A stretch of 64,000 bases of DNA from Geomonas diazotrophica (GCF_018919385.1 NZ_JAHLMF010000007.1:124001-188000); one strand, 5' to 3'. Positions 1 through 8,802 are shown, counted from the stretch's first letter. Notes: generated from the letters alone by a model not told the origin. Numbers and translations are program-made.

Positions 1-929
1 CCTTTCCTGGGGAAGTTGTCGCGCAGCCGTTGTACCCCGCATTCGTCGATCTCCTCGCCCAACCGGCCGAGCAGGTAATCCCTGTTCCTGGTTCCACCGC
101 ACACGAAGATGTTCCCCTCTGCATCTATGCCGACCTTGTCCTCCGCCGAGTCGCAGGAGCGGTTCCACTGCGGCTGGGAGGCGTTGCCATGGCTGGCGCA
201 GAGGAATTGGTAGGCGAGTCTCCCGATCCTCATGTCGTCCACGGACAAGTCGGTCTTCAGCATGTGCTCTATCATCGCGACGGTGCTCCGGTACATCTGG
301 TCCGCTGAAAGTTGCTCGGCATCGCCACGTCCCTGCGCGACCACGAAGTTCGAGATCATCCCCGCCACCCCCTGCTCACGCAGATACTCCATTACTTCCG
401 GCATCCTGTCGCAGTTGTGCCTGTTTATGGTGGTGACCACGCCCACCTGAATGTTCCGCTTGCGTGCCGCCCCGAACAGTTCGTGGATCTTCGCTCCACC
501 CTCGCGACAGGCGTCGTGGATATGGGGCGGCCCGTCGCAGCTTATCGAGAACGAGACGCCGAGGTCGTGCAGCCTCACCATGCGCTCCTCATCCAGCAGC
601 GTCCCGTTCGTACTCAGGGGAAAGATCACTCCTTTGCCCTGCTGTTGGCCAAGCGCCCTGGCATAGGCGACGAACTCCGCGATCCAGGCGTCCTCGACCA
701 GCAACGGTTCGCCGCCGTATAAATGCAGGACTACTTGTGGGTACTGGGAATTCGCGACCAGGAGACGGGCTATCTCCTTTGCGGTGTCGAGCGACATCCT
801 TGAATCGTTGGCAGGCGTGCAGTCGATGAAACAATACGAGCACCGCAAATTGCAGCGATCGGTGAGCAGCATGGAAACGTTCGAAATTTTGCGAAAGAGC
901 CTCTCCAAAGTGGCGTTGCCAACAGTCAT
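1..929 (-). CDS. Radical SAM/SPASM-type enzyme, 3' end outside window
   Basis: The minus-strand reading frame is open from 929 to the window edge, about 309 codons. Near the N-terminus it has CNLRCSYC, the C-x3-C-x2-C site that binds the radical SAM 4Fe-4S cluster, followed by an LYGGEPLL motif (SAM binding) and an STNGT motif. Late cysteines (RSCDSAE, FVCGG) look like the start of a SPASM domain binding auxiliary clusters. Such enzymes mature peptides, sulfatases or other proteins. The ATG at 929 is preferred over the ATG at 935 because a GGAGG lies 7 nt upstream of it. It is divergent from the tandem repeat at 1039, with about 50 bp between. The substrate is unknown. Confidence 0.88.
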   Translation of the reverse strand, partial: MTVGNATLERLFRKISNVSMLLTDRCNLRCSYCFIDCTPANDSRMSLDTAKEIARLLVANSQYPQVVLHLYGGEPLLVEDAWIAEFVAYARALGQQQGKGVIFPLSTNGTLLDEERMVRLHDLGVSFSISCDGPPHIHDACREGGAKIHELFGAARKRNIQVGVVTTINRHNCDRMPEVMEYLREQGVAGMISNFVVAQGRGDAEQLSADQMYRSTVAMIEHMLKTDLSVDDMRIGRLAYQFLCASHGNASQPQWNRSCDSAEDKVGIDAEGNIFVCGGTRNRDYLLGRLGEEIDECGVQRLRDNFPRK

Positions 930-984
930 GTTCATCCCTCCGAGGTTAGAAGTGCCGGGCATTGCGACGGAATAAAATTAAAAC

Positions 985-1539
985 ATGCTAATGGTATCGC
1001 GGCCCAGGTGGGAGTCAAGCCGTGATGTGGGCCGTCAGAGGCGACACCGTTGTGGCCGGTATCAACATCGTTGCGATGGTCATCAACACTGCTGCGATGG
1101 TCATCAACATCGTTTTGATGGTCATCAACACTGCTGTGATGGTCATCATCATTGTTTAGATGGTCATCAACACTGTTGCGATGGTAATAAACATTGTTGC
1201 GATGGTCATAAACATTGTTTTGATAGTCATCAACATTGCTGCGATGGGTATCAACATTGTTTAGATGGTCATCAACATTGTTTAGATGGTCATCAACATT
1301 GTTTAGATGGTCATCAACATTGGTGCGATGGTCATCTTCATTGCTACGATGGGTATCAACACCGTTTCGATGGTCATCAACATTGCTACGATGGTCATCA
1401 ACACTGTTGCGACGGGTACCTTCACTGTCGTGAGGCGTTTCGAACTCGAAAATCAGAGATGGGGGGGCACCGGGGGCGTATTTGTAGAGGAGTTGACGCA
1501 GCGGCTGGGAAGGAAGCCCCCCCGGGAACTACGCCATAG
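985..1539 (+). CDS. Possible His/Cys-rich heptapeptide-repeat peptide (uncertain)
   Basis: The frame is open for 184 codons and consists mainly of about 18 copies of a seven-residue unit, consensus HQHC(C/F/L/Y)DG, with a short Arg-rich start and a 35-residue tail. The other two plus-strand frames are broken by stops within the repeat or lack a convincing gene. Several differences between copies are silent in this frame (CAT/CAC, TGT/TGC, GGT/GGG) while His and Asp codons are nearly fixed, which favours coding. Against it, there is no clear ribosome-binding site before the ATG at 985 or 991, and the DNA repeat may simply be a minisatellite. If real it could bind metal or be a substrate of the divergent radical SAM enzyme. 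Confidence 0.35.
   Translation: MLMVSRPRWESSRDVGRQRRHRCGRYQHRCDGHQHCCDGHQHRFDGHQHCCDGHHHCLDGHQHCCDGNKHCCDGHKHCFDSHQHCCDGYQHCLDGHQHCLDGHQHCLDGHQHWCDGHLHCYDGYQHRFDGHQHCYDGHQHCCDGYLHCREAFRTRKSEMGGHRGRICRGVDAAAGKEAPPGTTP
1039..1434. repeat. 21-nt tandem repeat, about 18 copies
   Basis: The unit is catcaacattgtttagatgg plus t, with variants. Copies 10 to 12 are almost identical; the outer copies are more diverged. The local sequence is more AT-rich than the surrounding genome. The period is a multiple of three, so one plus frame (HQHC-DG) and one minus frame (DDH-NNV) stay open throughout. Confidence 0.95.
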
Positions 1540-1557
1540 GCCGGTTCCTCGGGGGGG
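1517..1557 (+). terminator. Hairpin after the tandem repeat, terminator-like
   Basis: A run of seven C followed by GGGAAC pairs with GTTCC(T)C followed by seven G, leaving a loop of about 14 nt. It is followed by an AT-rich stretch (atttcatttt) rather than a clean T run. It overlaps the end of the repeat-encoded frame. Confidence 0.45.
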
Positions 1558-1612
1558 ATTTCATTTTAGCCTGCTTTAGCTGCTTGGGCCTGACGAAGTG
1601 ATGTGGTCTTTT

Positions 1613-1981
1613 TTAACCTGCCATAGGTGCCGGTGCTGTCTTTTTGCGGTACACCGGAACATGGGCGTTGAACCCGGCTTGCATTAGAGCGGGGATATCC
1701 TCTTCTGTCGCTACTGACTGTAAGAACGAGACGATTTTCTTGAACATTTCCGTGACGACTTTGCGTGCGTTTTTACGCCTTTGGATCTGTGAACGATTAC
1801 CGGATTTACCCTCTTCGTGCGCTGCATCATACTCATCTACAGCTTGTTGCACGATATTAATAGGGATGGGGCCGTTCTTGTACAGCTCCAAATCCGCCAA
1901 TCCACGAGCACAGCGGCGAACGTTGCTTAGGCAGGTGGAGTCTTTACCTTTAACGTCAGCTGATACAGTGATGTAGGACAT
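1613..1981 (-). CDS. Hypothetical protein, 122 aa
   Basis: Not recognised. The product is soluble, mostly helical by eye and rich in Lys/Arg, with a central basic stretch (GNRSQIQRRKNARK). It has no signal peptide or membrane segment. The start is supported by AGGAG six bases upstream of the ATG at 1981. Base and codon use are more AT-rich than in the core genes (frequent TTT, GAT, AAA), so it may be a recent arrival, fitting the repeat-rich neighbourhood. It is a single-gene unit; the next gene upstream ends in its own terminator at 2195-2231. Confidence 0.7.
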   Translation of the reverse strand: MSYITVSADVKGKDSTCLSNVRRCARGLADLELYKNGPIPINIVQQAVDEYDAAHEEGKSGNRSQIQRRKNARKVVTEMFKKIVSFLQSVATEEDIPALMQAGFNAHVPVYRKKTAPAPMAG

Positions 1982-2194
1982 GGCTATTCTCCTCTTCTCC
2001 GGCAGGTTGCGGCCAGCATTAGCAGGATTTCACGAAGTCTAGGGCACGTTTTGGCGGTTTGCAAGCGGCTGAAACCCTCGCGAGCCATTCATTAGTTAAG
2101 TGGGGCGTAACGTGATTAATATCTTTGTGGGGAGAGCGGGATTAGCCTTGAAGAAATTGGAATCAATGAGAGCGTCGTCGGTTTAGCGTGCAGC

Positions 2195-2231
2195 AAAAAA
2201 AAGCCGCCCGGCCACGAGGGCAACGGGCGGC
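2195..2231 (-). terminator. Terminator of the SYLF gene
   Basis: On the minus strand, GCCGCCCG at the bottom pairs with CGGGCGGC, followed directly by eight T. The 1982-2194 interval holds only the ribosome-binding site of the 122-aa gene and no other recognisable feature. Confidence 0.85.
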
Positions 2232-2251
2232 CTTCTGGTCTGGTGGGGGGA

Positions 2252-2917
2252 TTACAGCAGGTCAAGCAGCTGCTTTACTTCCGGGGAGCGCTTGCCGGCC
2301 TGGCCGGCCGCTATGGTCCTTGGGTCGAGGTTGCCGTAGTATGCGCCGTTGGCATCGTCATCGATCATCAGGGCGGCGCCGTTGAGCGCGATACCGGCAA
2401 AGAGACCGCGGCTGCGAGAATAGGAGAGGATCTCGCTTTTCAGGGTGACGTCGGTCGCCCCCTCGGCGCTTCGACCGACCGGCCCTGCGGCCACAGATGC
2501 GTCGGCTCCGAGGGTAAACTTGCCCCTGAGGACGCCGTCCACTCCTTTTTTAGTCTTGAAGACCAGGATGAGGTCGGTCGACTCGGCACCGATCTGCCAC
2601 CCCAGGCTGCCGCCGGCTATTTTTACGAAGACGGGATCGCTCCAGTTCCCTTTCTCGTCGCGTACGGTCAGCACGCCGGTGCCGTACCTGCCGCCGACTA
2701 CGAAGCCGACCTTCAGCACTTCAGGAATGATCATGATCCCCTGCGCGTTCTTCAGCAGCATCGGGGGTATCCCATCCTCGGGGATGGCCTTGATCGCCTT
2801 GACCACCTCGATGCAGTCCTCGATCTTTCTCGACTCCTTCCCGGCATAGGCCGGCGTGACGGAAATGAACATTGCGACAGCCGCGACAGCTGCTGCCAAT
2901 AGTTTCATCGTTTTCAT
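2252..2917 (-). CDS. SYLF (Ysc84-type) lipid-binding domain protein, exported
   Basis: The 221-residue product begins with a signal peptide ending near AYA-GKES (residues 1-25). The rest is a SYLF domain: the segments LLKNAQGIMIIPEV, GGRYGTGVLTVR, WSDPVFVKIAGGSLGWQIG and the G-rich strand pattern are typical. SYLF domains bind lipids; the bacterial periplasmic members are poorly characterised. The start at 2917 is chosen because AAAGGAGGA lies 9 nt upstream; longer upstream reading is not translated, since it runs through the riboswitch at 3066-3178. Expression is probably controlled by that riboswitch, about 150 nt upstream. Confidence 0.9.
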   Translation of the reverse strand: MKTMKLLAAAVAAVAMFISVTPAYAGKESRKIEDCIEVVKAIKAIPEDGIPPMLLKNAQGIMIIPEVLKVGFVVGGRYGTGVLTVRDEKGNWSDPVFVKIAGGSLGWQIGAESTDLILVFKTKKGVDGVLRGKFTLGADASVAAGPVGRSAEGATDVTLKSEILSYSRSRGLFAGIALNGAALMIDDDANGAYYGNLDPRTIAAGQAGKRSPEVKQLLDLL

Positions 2918-3065
2918 ATGCTCTTGTCCTCCTTTGCGTCCGTGCAGATTGTGGATCCAACCAATGCAAACCCCCTCAGTCTCCCCTTCACAAGGGGGAG
3001 GACGCGAGTTCTCGCGCAGCGGTTGATTTAAAAATATAATATTCCTTATATTCCAGGTGCGGACC

Positions 3066-3178
3066 AAAAAAAAGCCGGGGCCGAATATCAGGTGATAGTT
3101 CGGCAACCCGGCTGTCTCGGTGAGACCCTGTAGGCTTTCCGCCCCATCCTCGCGGATGGTTGAGTATTATCGCTTATC
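3066..3178 (-). ncRNA. GEMM-I riboswitch, cGAMP-like, copy 1
   Basis: The minus strand carries the GEMM-I core: AATACTCAACC, a CATCC-GCGA-GGATG hairpin (GNRA tetraloop), GGAAAGCC, a second hairpin around GTCTCACCGAGAC, and GCCGGGTTGCCG. The last element is also the 5' arm of a terminator (3074-3079 with 3107-3112, then eight T), so ligand binding should prevent termination: an ON switch. Aligned to Vc2 by hand, the base at position 20 is A, the form reported for 3',3'-cGAMP-binding GEMM-Ib, rather than G for c-di-GMP. The downstream gene is the SYLF protein. Confidence 0.88.
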
Positions 3179-3232
3179 GATGCCCCCGCGGCGGCTTGCC
3201 TCCAGGTATATGTGTCGGTTCGCAGCTCCCCT

Positions 3233-3634
3233 TTAGCCGCGCCGGGACTGGGAGTTCAGGTACCTGCCGAAGTCCGCATCGGTTTCCCGTATGTGGTGGG
3301 TGACCCAGTTGCAGAGAAACCAGAGCAGCTCGACGGATGCCTTGGTGTCGAGGGGCTGTTTTTTCTTCAGTTGGGAGATCTTGGTGCGAAATTGCCGGTG
3401 CTCCTCCTTGTGCGGCCCGAGCTTTGGGTAGGAGGAGTTCTCCATCCAGCGCTCTTCGCAACCGAAATGCTGCATGGAATAGTCGATCAGGATCTCCAGC
3501 ACGGAGGGGTCCAACGGGTGCCCCTCACGGAAGTGGTCATAGGTTTTGTTGAGATACTGCACCAGGCTTTGGTGGTGTTGATCGATCTCCTGTATGCCAA
3601 CCACATAACAGTCCTTCCATTCAATTATAGGCAT
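3233..3634 (-). CDS. Bacteriohemerythrin
   Basis: The 133-residue protein is a four-helix hemerythrin that binds O2 at a non-heme di-iron centre. Visible ligands: His in IDQHHQSL, the HxxxE in MQHFGCEE, two His in GPHKEEHRQF, and HHIRETDAD for the last His and Asp. The N-terminal IIEW is typical. Single-domain length (about 130) matches the family. It likely stores, delivers or senses oxygen or protects against it in this anaerobe. An AG-rich stretch (GGAGATGAAAG on the minus strand) precedes the ATG. Riboswitch copy 1 begins about 55 nt after its stop, and I see no clear sigma-70 promoter in between, so read-through into that riboswitch is possible. Confidence 0.93.
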   Translation of the reverse strand: MPIIEWKDCYVVGIQEIDQHHQSLVQYLNKTYDHFREGHPLDPSVLEILIDYSMQHFGCEERWMENSSYPKLGPHKEEHRQFRTKISQLKKKQPLDTKASVELLWFLCNWVTHHIRETDADFGRYLNSQSRRG

Positions 3635-3706
3635 ACACTTTCATCTCCTCTACGTTAATGCGCCCCCGGTCCTCCTCTGCGAGGACCGGGGCACTTCATG
3701 GCACTC

Positions 3707-4639
3707 TTATTGCGGAACCAGGACGATTTCACCCAGGTCCCTGGCCTGTCCCTGCACCACCGGTACTGCGGCGGAGGAGTAGAGCGCGAAGCCGTTGGAG
3801 TTGACGAAGGCCTTGTAGCCCCACCCCGGTTCGCTCGCCGGCACGAAGGCCGAGAAGGGGGCTTGCCACTTGCCGCTGGTATAGCCGGCGAAGATCTGGC
3901 CGGACGCGATGGGCGTGGTGTCGTTGATGGACCCGCGACGCTTGATGGAAACGGTCGCGCTGCTCCAATTCTGGAGGGTGCTGCTGACGTTGCCGATGAT
4001 GGAGCCGAACTGCGTCAGGACGTCCGCCATCTGTATCAGCCTGATGCCGGTGGGTTTGAGGTTGTACTCGTTGGTGTTGCCGCGCTTGACCACCGCGGTG
4101 TTCGGGTCGAAGTCGATCATGACCGCGTTGATCACGCCGGGCTTGACCTCCATCGGCCCGAGGATCTTGAGCCCGGACTGCTGACCGCTCGGGGTGGTCA
4201 GCGGGATCTTGGTGTTCGGGTCGCTCTTCAGGGTAAGGTAGTTGACCGGCGCCTGGTTCCCGTTCGGGTTGGGGTACAGCACCAGGCGGATCTGGCGGTA
4301 GGTCCCGGCCGGGAGCACCAACTCGCCCAGGGCTTGCTGGACGAATTGCAGGGTCATCACGTCGATGACCTTTTCCTGCGGGTTGAACCTTGCCAGGACC
4401 GGGAGGGCGGGGTCGTCATCGGCGGCGTTCTCGTGGCCGGCCGGGACCACCCTGATCTCCTTGACGGAGATGACGAGGTTCTGGAAGTCGTCGCTTTGCT
4501 TGTCGGTGATGGCGAGCTTGAGGGTTCCTTTGCCGGCGCTGCTGCCGCCACCGCCGCAGCCGCTCAGGTACAAAAGGGTCGTGGCAACGGCGCAAACGAA
4601 AAGGATCATGATACGTAAGGCAGAACGTTTCTCTCGCAT
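3707..4639 (-). CDS. DUF4382-type lipoprotein
   Basis: The N-terminus has a basic start, a hydrophobic stretch and a lipobox LSGC followed by GGGGSS, so it is probably a lipoprotein (residues 1-27). The region from about 35 to 190 (GTLKLAITDKQSDDFQNLVI, TVxxIRVVPAG-like strand, LPAGTYRQIRLVL) matches the DUF4382 beta-sandwich family, of unknown function. The C-terminal 100 residues form a second carbohydrate-binding-like beta domain (GNVSSTLQNWSSATVSIKR). Length 310. GGAGGATAG upstream supports the ATG at 4639. It runs toward the hemerythrin gene, 72 bp away. Confidence 0.82.
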   Translation of the reverse strand: MREKRSALRIMILFVCAVATTLLYLSGCGGGGSSAGKGTLKLAITDKQSDDFQNLVISVKEIRVVPAGHENAADDDPALPVLARFNPQEKVIDVMTLQFVQQALGELVLPAGTYRQIRLVLYPNPNGNQAPVNYLTLKSDPNTKIPLTTPSGQQSGLKILGPMEVKPGVINAVMIDFDPNTAVVKRGNTNEYNLKPTGIRLIQMADVLTQFGSIIGNVSSTLQNWSSATVSIKRRGSINDTTPIASGQIFAGYTSGKWQAPFSAFVPASEPGWGYKAFVNSNGFALYSSAAVPVVQGQARDLGEIVLVPQ

Positions 4640-4673
4640 GGTGCTATCCTCCTGTCAGTGGGGAGTTATGCTC

Positions 4674-4946
4674 TCAGTCGCGATGATGTTTCTTGTGCCC
4701 TTTCTTTTTACCGTGGTCGTGATGCTCCTTTTCCTTCTGCTTCAGGTACACCCGCTGGTGGTTTTCGACGTAGTAGGGGCGGCCGGATTCGTAATAGATG
4801 TGGACTCCCGGCGGGGCGGGGATGTAGCCGTTCAGTTGGACGTTGACGCCGACGGATCCGGCTTGCGCGGTCGGGGCGGTTGCCGCTCCGAGCAGAACGA
4901 ATGCGGCTCCTGCCGCCAAGACGCTCAGTAACGATTTCATGCTCAT
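4674..4946 (-). CDS. Small exported His/Lys-rich protein (90 aa)
   Basis: A signal peptide (about residues 1-28, ending TAQA-GSV) is followed by a short beta-rich segment with PPGVHIYYESGRPYYVENHQ and a very basic, His-rich tail (HHDHGKKKGHKKHHRD). Such YY..GRPYY proteins are common as small exported proteins of unknown role; the tail could bind metals or polyanions. The start at 4946 follows GGAGGAAC with a 6-nt spacer. Riboswitch copy 2 and a clear promoter lie just upstream, so this gene appears to be under cyclic dinucleotide control. Confidence 0.85.
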   Translation of the reverse strand: MSMKSLLSVLAAGAAFVLLGAATAPTAQAGSVGVNVQLNGYIPAPPGVHIYYESGRPYYVENHQRVYLKQKEKEHHDHGKKKGHKKHHRD

Positions 4947-5032
4947 GTCAGTTCCTCCTGGGGTACCACTTCGCCCGGCTGGCCACATGAATGTGGAGTC
5001 AAAGCAAAGGTGAATACGGGGTTTTGGGCAAT

Positions 5033-5150
5033 AAAAAAGCCGGGGCCGAATATCTAGTCTGATATTTCGGCGACCCGGCTGTCTCGGTGAGACCCAGTAG
5101 GCTTTCCGTCCCATCCTCGCGGATGGTTTAGTATTATCGTGTATCGTATG
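5033..5150 (-). ncRNA. GEMM-I riboswitch, cGAMP-like, copy 2
   Basis: Same architecture as copy 1 and nearly identical in sequence: AATACTAAACC, CATCC-GCGA-GGATG, GGAAAGCC, GTCTCACCGAGAC and GCCGGGTCGCCG. The terminator uses 5039-5044 pairing with 5074-5079 and ends in six T (5033-5038 on the plus strand as A). Position 20 by Vc2 alignment is again A. It sits about 90 nt upstream of the 90-aa exported protein gene and 20 nt downstream of a sigma-70-like promoter. Confidence 0.9.
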
Positions 5151-5172
5151 TGGATCTGGAAAATTTGCTGGA

Positions 5173-5201
5173 ACGATAGCGCAAGGCTGGAACCGTGTCA
5201 A
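5173..5201 (-). promoter_or_regulatory. Promoter of riboswitch copy 2
   Basis: On the minus strand, TTGACA (5201-5196), a 17-nt spacer and TATCGT (5178-5173). The predicted transcript start near 5166 lies just before the aptamer. Between 5202 and 5360 nothing else is recognised. Confidence 0.7.
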
Positions 5202-5360
5202 GGGAGCTTTTGCTTTGTCGGGGCTTTTTCTTCTAATCGAAAGCAGATACTGCAGTCAAAAACACTAAAGTTTCCCGAGCAGTTGCCGAAATCTTACTTC
5301 ATGGAGGCGATCGTTGCGCCGTCTTCTTTTTAATGATTTCGAGTTGTATCGGGAGAGGGC

Positions 5361-5732
5361 ATGGTTAGAAGCATCCTTGAAATAGGTAATGCCAAGTACA
5401 AGATCGACCGGCTTATCTTGGGACGGTTCAAAGAGGAGGTCCGTCAGCACTGGACCAAAGGGGACGCTGGCGTAGAAGCGCCGGTGCCGGGCCCCGCTCC
5501 CTCGTTGGATGAGTCGCTGGAGCTTGTGTTCAAGGAAGTGATGCAGTTGTACAACGAATACGCGAAGACCGAGAGTATCGATGTCCTGTTGCGTTTAAAG
5601 GACAAACTGGAGCAGGTCTCCCTGAGGTACAAGAGCCTCGCCCTGGCCGAGGAGGTGCTCAATATAAACAGTTGCCTCCCCTACGAGCGGCGCGTTCCCC
5701 AAGGCTCGGAGGAAGGCCCCGCAAAGCATTGA
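5361..5732 (+). CDS. Hypothetical protein, 123 aa
   Basis: Not recognised. It is a soluble protein with a Pro/Ala-rich linker (about 38-50) separating an N-terminal basic segment (NAKYKIDRLILGRFKEEVRQHW) from a predominantly helical, possibly coiled-coil part (LELVFKEVMQLYNEYAKTES to AEEVLNI). GGGAGAGGGC precedes the ATG. The gene is convergent with the PilZ gene, stop codons about 23 bp apart. Confidence 0.68.
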   Translation: MVRSILEIGNAKYKIDRLILGRFKEEVRQHWTKGDAGVEAPVPGPAPSLDESLELVFKEVMQLYNEYAKTESIDVLLRLKDKLEQVSLRYKSLALAEEVLNINSCLPYERRVPQGSEEGPAKH

Positions 5733-5754
5733 GCCGGGGCTAGCGCCGCGGTGA

Positions 5755-6168
5755 TCAGTAGGTGGCCGCCACCGGTTCCGGCATGCCGGCCCTGTCTTCC
5801 TCCGCAACTGATTTTCCCTTCTTGAGACTCTCCCACTCCTGCATCAGCTTGTCAGGCTCCGATGTCTTCTGCTTCAGTAATTCGAGCAGTCTCAGTTCCG
5901 AATCGCCGGTAAACCCGGTGAACTTCACGCCGATCATCGAGAAGAAGCAGTGCACCACGCTGACCGTGAGGGTCAAAGGTTCTGTGCCCGGTTCGAGGGG
6001 GACCGTGAGCCTGCAGGATTCGTTGAGAGGCACCATGAGGCACTCGTCGGCACTGATAAGGGCTCCGCGCAGGGAGACGTTTTCCAGGCGGCAACGATAT
6101 TTGATGTCATGATGAACCAATTCTCCAGGCGCACTGTATGTGACCCGGTGAAATCGCCGCTGTTCCAT
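5755..6168 (-). CDS. PilZ domain protein
   Basis: The 137-residue protein has the two c-di-GMP binding elements of PilZ: an N-terminal RRFHR (RxxxR) at residues 4-8 and NVSLRG (N/DxSxxG) about 25 residues later, followed by the beta-barrel strands (CRLTVPLEPG, LTVSVVHCFFSMIGVKF). A C-terminal helical tail of about 45 residues follows. A start at 6168 is chosen because GAGGAGG lies just upstream; a longer frame to 6222 has no ribosome-binding site. Together with the two riboswitches this shows dinucleotide signalling acting in this neighbourhood. Confidence 0.88.
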   Translation of the reverse strand: MEQRRFHRVTYSAPGELVHHDIKYRCRLENVSLRGALISADECLMVPLNESCRLTVPLEPGTEPLTLTVSVVHCFFSMIGVKFTGFTGDSELRLLELLKQKTSEPDKLMQEWESLKKGKSVAEEDRAGMPEPVAATY

Positions 6169-6366
6169 CTTGGTACCCTCCTCGCACACATCGGTGATGT
6201 TCGCCAGGCATCTTATCGTCAAGATCCCTTACTAGCTGAAGTCTTTTTTGTCAACATTCCGTTGTGCCGGAACTTTTCGACCGCGGCGCGCGAATGGTCC
6301 TTCCTGGCGCCGGCCAGAACTCGCCTGCGCGAAGGGGGAGGGAGCCCCGTCACGGTAGGTTTTCCA

Positions 6367-6395
6367 TTGACTTCACCCGGCAACTATTGTATTAA
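6367..6395 (+). promoter_or_regulatory. Promoter upstream of prs
   Basis: TTGACT, 17-nt spacer, TATTAA, with the prs start about 100 nt downstream. On the other strand a TTGACA (6254-6249) may belong to the PilZ gene. The 6169-6495 interval otherwise holds nothing recognisable, and no tRNA is seen there. Confidence 0.6.
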
Positions 6396-6495
6396 GTAGC
6401 GTTTCCTGGGTTTTGGATGCAGGCTGCCCCGCCGTCGCGAGTGGTGCACGCGCAGCCAATTTAAAAAGAAAAAAGTAGAGAGGGCCGGTGCATTG

Positions 6496-7446
<951 letters not shown>

Positions 7447-7504
7447 TACTAAAATATAAACTGTCATTGGAAGATCAAATACCAAGATTGACATCGGAGG
7501 ATGT

Positions 7505-8092
7505 ATGAGTAAGCAGGTGCTTAATGTTGAACTGAGGGAAAAAACCGGCAAGGGGATCTGCCGTCGTCTGCGCGCCGCCGGCCGCGTTCCGGCCGTCGTG
7601 TACGGCAAGGGTATCGAGCCGGTCTGCATCTCGCTCGGGCTGAAGGAACTGACCGAAGCCATCGCCGGCGAAGGTGGCCGCAACCACATCCTGACCCTGC
7701 AGGGCGTAGCCGCACTGGAAGGCGCCAACGTCATCGTGGCTGACCTGCTGCGCGACTCCCTCAAGAACCACGCACGTCACGTCGACCTGCACAAGATCAA
7801 CCTCGCCGACAAGGTGAAGGTACAGGTCAAGCTGAACCTGGTCGGCACCCCGACCGGCGTCAAGGCAGGCGGCTTCCTCGACTTTGCGATGCACACCGTT
7901 GAAGTCGAGTGCCTCCCGGTTCACATCCCGGGGCACATCAACGTCGACGTCACCGAGCTCGCCATCGGCCACTCCATCCACGTGGGCGACATCAGCGCGC
8001 CGGTGGGCGCCGCCATCCTGAGCGATCCGAAGGCTCCGGTGGTCAGCATCCTCGGCCGCAAGGCTACTGCCGAGGAAGAGGCCGCTGCCTAG
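7505..8092 (+). CDS. rplY: 50S ribosomal protein L25/Ctc
   Basis: The 195-residue protein is the long Ctc form: an N-terminal 5S rRNA-binding L25 domain (residues 1-90; [26 protein letters not shown]) and a C-terminal TL5-like beta domain (about 95-185), ending in an acidic tail. CGGAGG precedes the ATG with good spacing. It lies 58 bp after prs and 12 bp before pth, so the three are probably cotranscribed. Confidence 0.96.
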   Translation: MSKQVLNVELREKTGKGICRRLRAAGRVPAVVYGKGIEPVCISLGLKELTEAIAGEGGRNHILTLQGVAALEGANVIVADLLRDSLKNHARHVDLHKINLADKVKVQVKLNLVGTPTGVKAGGFLDFAMHTVEVECLPVHIPGHINVDVTELAIGHSIHVGDISAPVGAAILSDPKAPVVSILGRKATAEEEAAA

Positions 8093-8104
8093 TCCAGGAT
8101 CCTT

Positions 8105-8671
8105 ATGGCAGCAAAATTGATCGTAGGGCTCGGCAACCCCGGGCCCAAGTACACATGGACCCGCCACAACGCGGGTTTCATGGTTTTAGACCGTCTGGCG
8201 AGCCTGTCCAACATCGCCGTCACCAGGAAGGCGTTTTCCGGCCTTGCCGGTGACGGCAGCTGGGCGGGCGAGCGGGTCTATCTCCTCAAGCCGCAGACCT
8301 TCATGAATCTGTCCGGCCGATCGGTGGCCGAGGCGCTCCGCTTCTACAAGCTCTCCCTGTCAGATCTCATCGTGATCCACGACGACCTCGATATCCCGTT
8401 CGGCAAGGTGCGGCTCAAGGAAGGGGGCGGGCACGGCGGGCACAACGGCCTGCGCTCGCTGGGGCAGGAGCTGGGCTCCAACGCCTTCGCCCGGGTGCGA
8501 GTCGGCATCGGCCGGCCGCTGCACGGCGATGTGGTGAACTTCGTCCTGACCAACTTCGCCAAAGAGGAGATGAACGAGCTGCTGGAAGTGCTGGACACCT
8601 CCCTTGACGCCATGGAAATGGCGATCAAGGAGGGGATGCCCAAGGCGATGAGCATCTTCAACGCGAAGTAG
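8105..8671 (+). CDS. pth: Peptidyl-tRNA hydrolase
   Basis: Releases tRNA from peptidyl-tRNA that drops off the ribosome. The 188-residue protein shows the Pth signature: GLGNPGPKY, the catalytic His in TRHNAGF, NLSGRSV, HDDLDIPFGK and GGHGGHNGLRS. Length fits the family. The start is 12 bp after rplY; GGATCC-like sequence offers only a weak ribosome-binding site, consistent with translational coupling. Confidence 0.97.
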   Translation: MAAKLIVGLGNPGPKYTWTRHNAGFMVLDRLASLSNIAVTRKAFSGLAGDGSWAGERVYLLKPQTFMNLSGRSVAEALRFYKLSLSDLIVIHDDLDIPFGKVRLKEGGGHGGHNGLRSLGQELGSNAFARVRVGIGRPLHGDVVNFVLTNFAKEEMNELLEVLDTSLDAMEMAIKEGMPKAMSIFNAK

Positions 8672-8802
8672 CCGAGACCCGGATAGAGAATAACATCGAG
8701 ACCAAGACCCCCTCGCCCTTTGGGAGAGGGGGGACAGAGATACCCCCTCGAGGGGCTTCAGCCCCGTTGAAGCGGGTTGATTTAAGCTAAAAGGAAACAC
8801 AC

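Noticed and set aside
1039-1434. CRISPR array
   Set aside because: The repeats are contiguous 21-nt units with no unique spacers and no cas genes nearby.
2918-3106. Upstream extension of the SYLF frame on the minus strand
   Set aside because: It runs into the riboswitch terminator; the ATG at 2917 has a perfect ribosome-binding site and begins a signal peptide.
3698-4618. Long open frame on the plus strand opposite the DUF4382 gene
   Set aside because: High-GC shadow: low-complexity Gly/Arg/Asp-rich product with no start signal, while the minus strand has a lipobox and domain.
4947-5201. Upstream extension of the 90-aa exported protein frame
   Set aside because: The extension covers riboswitch copy 2 and its promoter, and the start at 4946 has a strong ribosome-binding site and signal peptide.
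6223-6495. tRNA gene upstream of prs
   Set aside because: Relatives often have one here, but no cloverleaf or CCA-like acceptor end could be found by eye.
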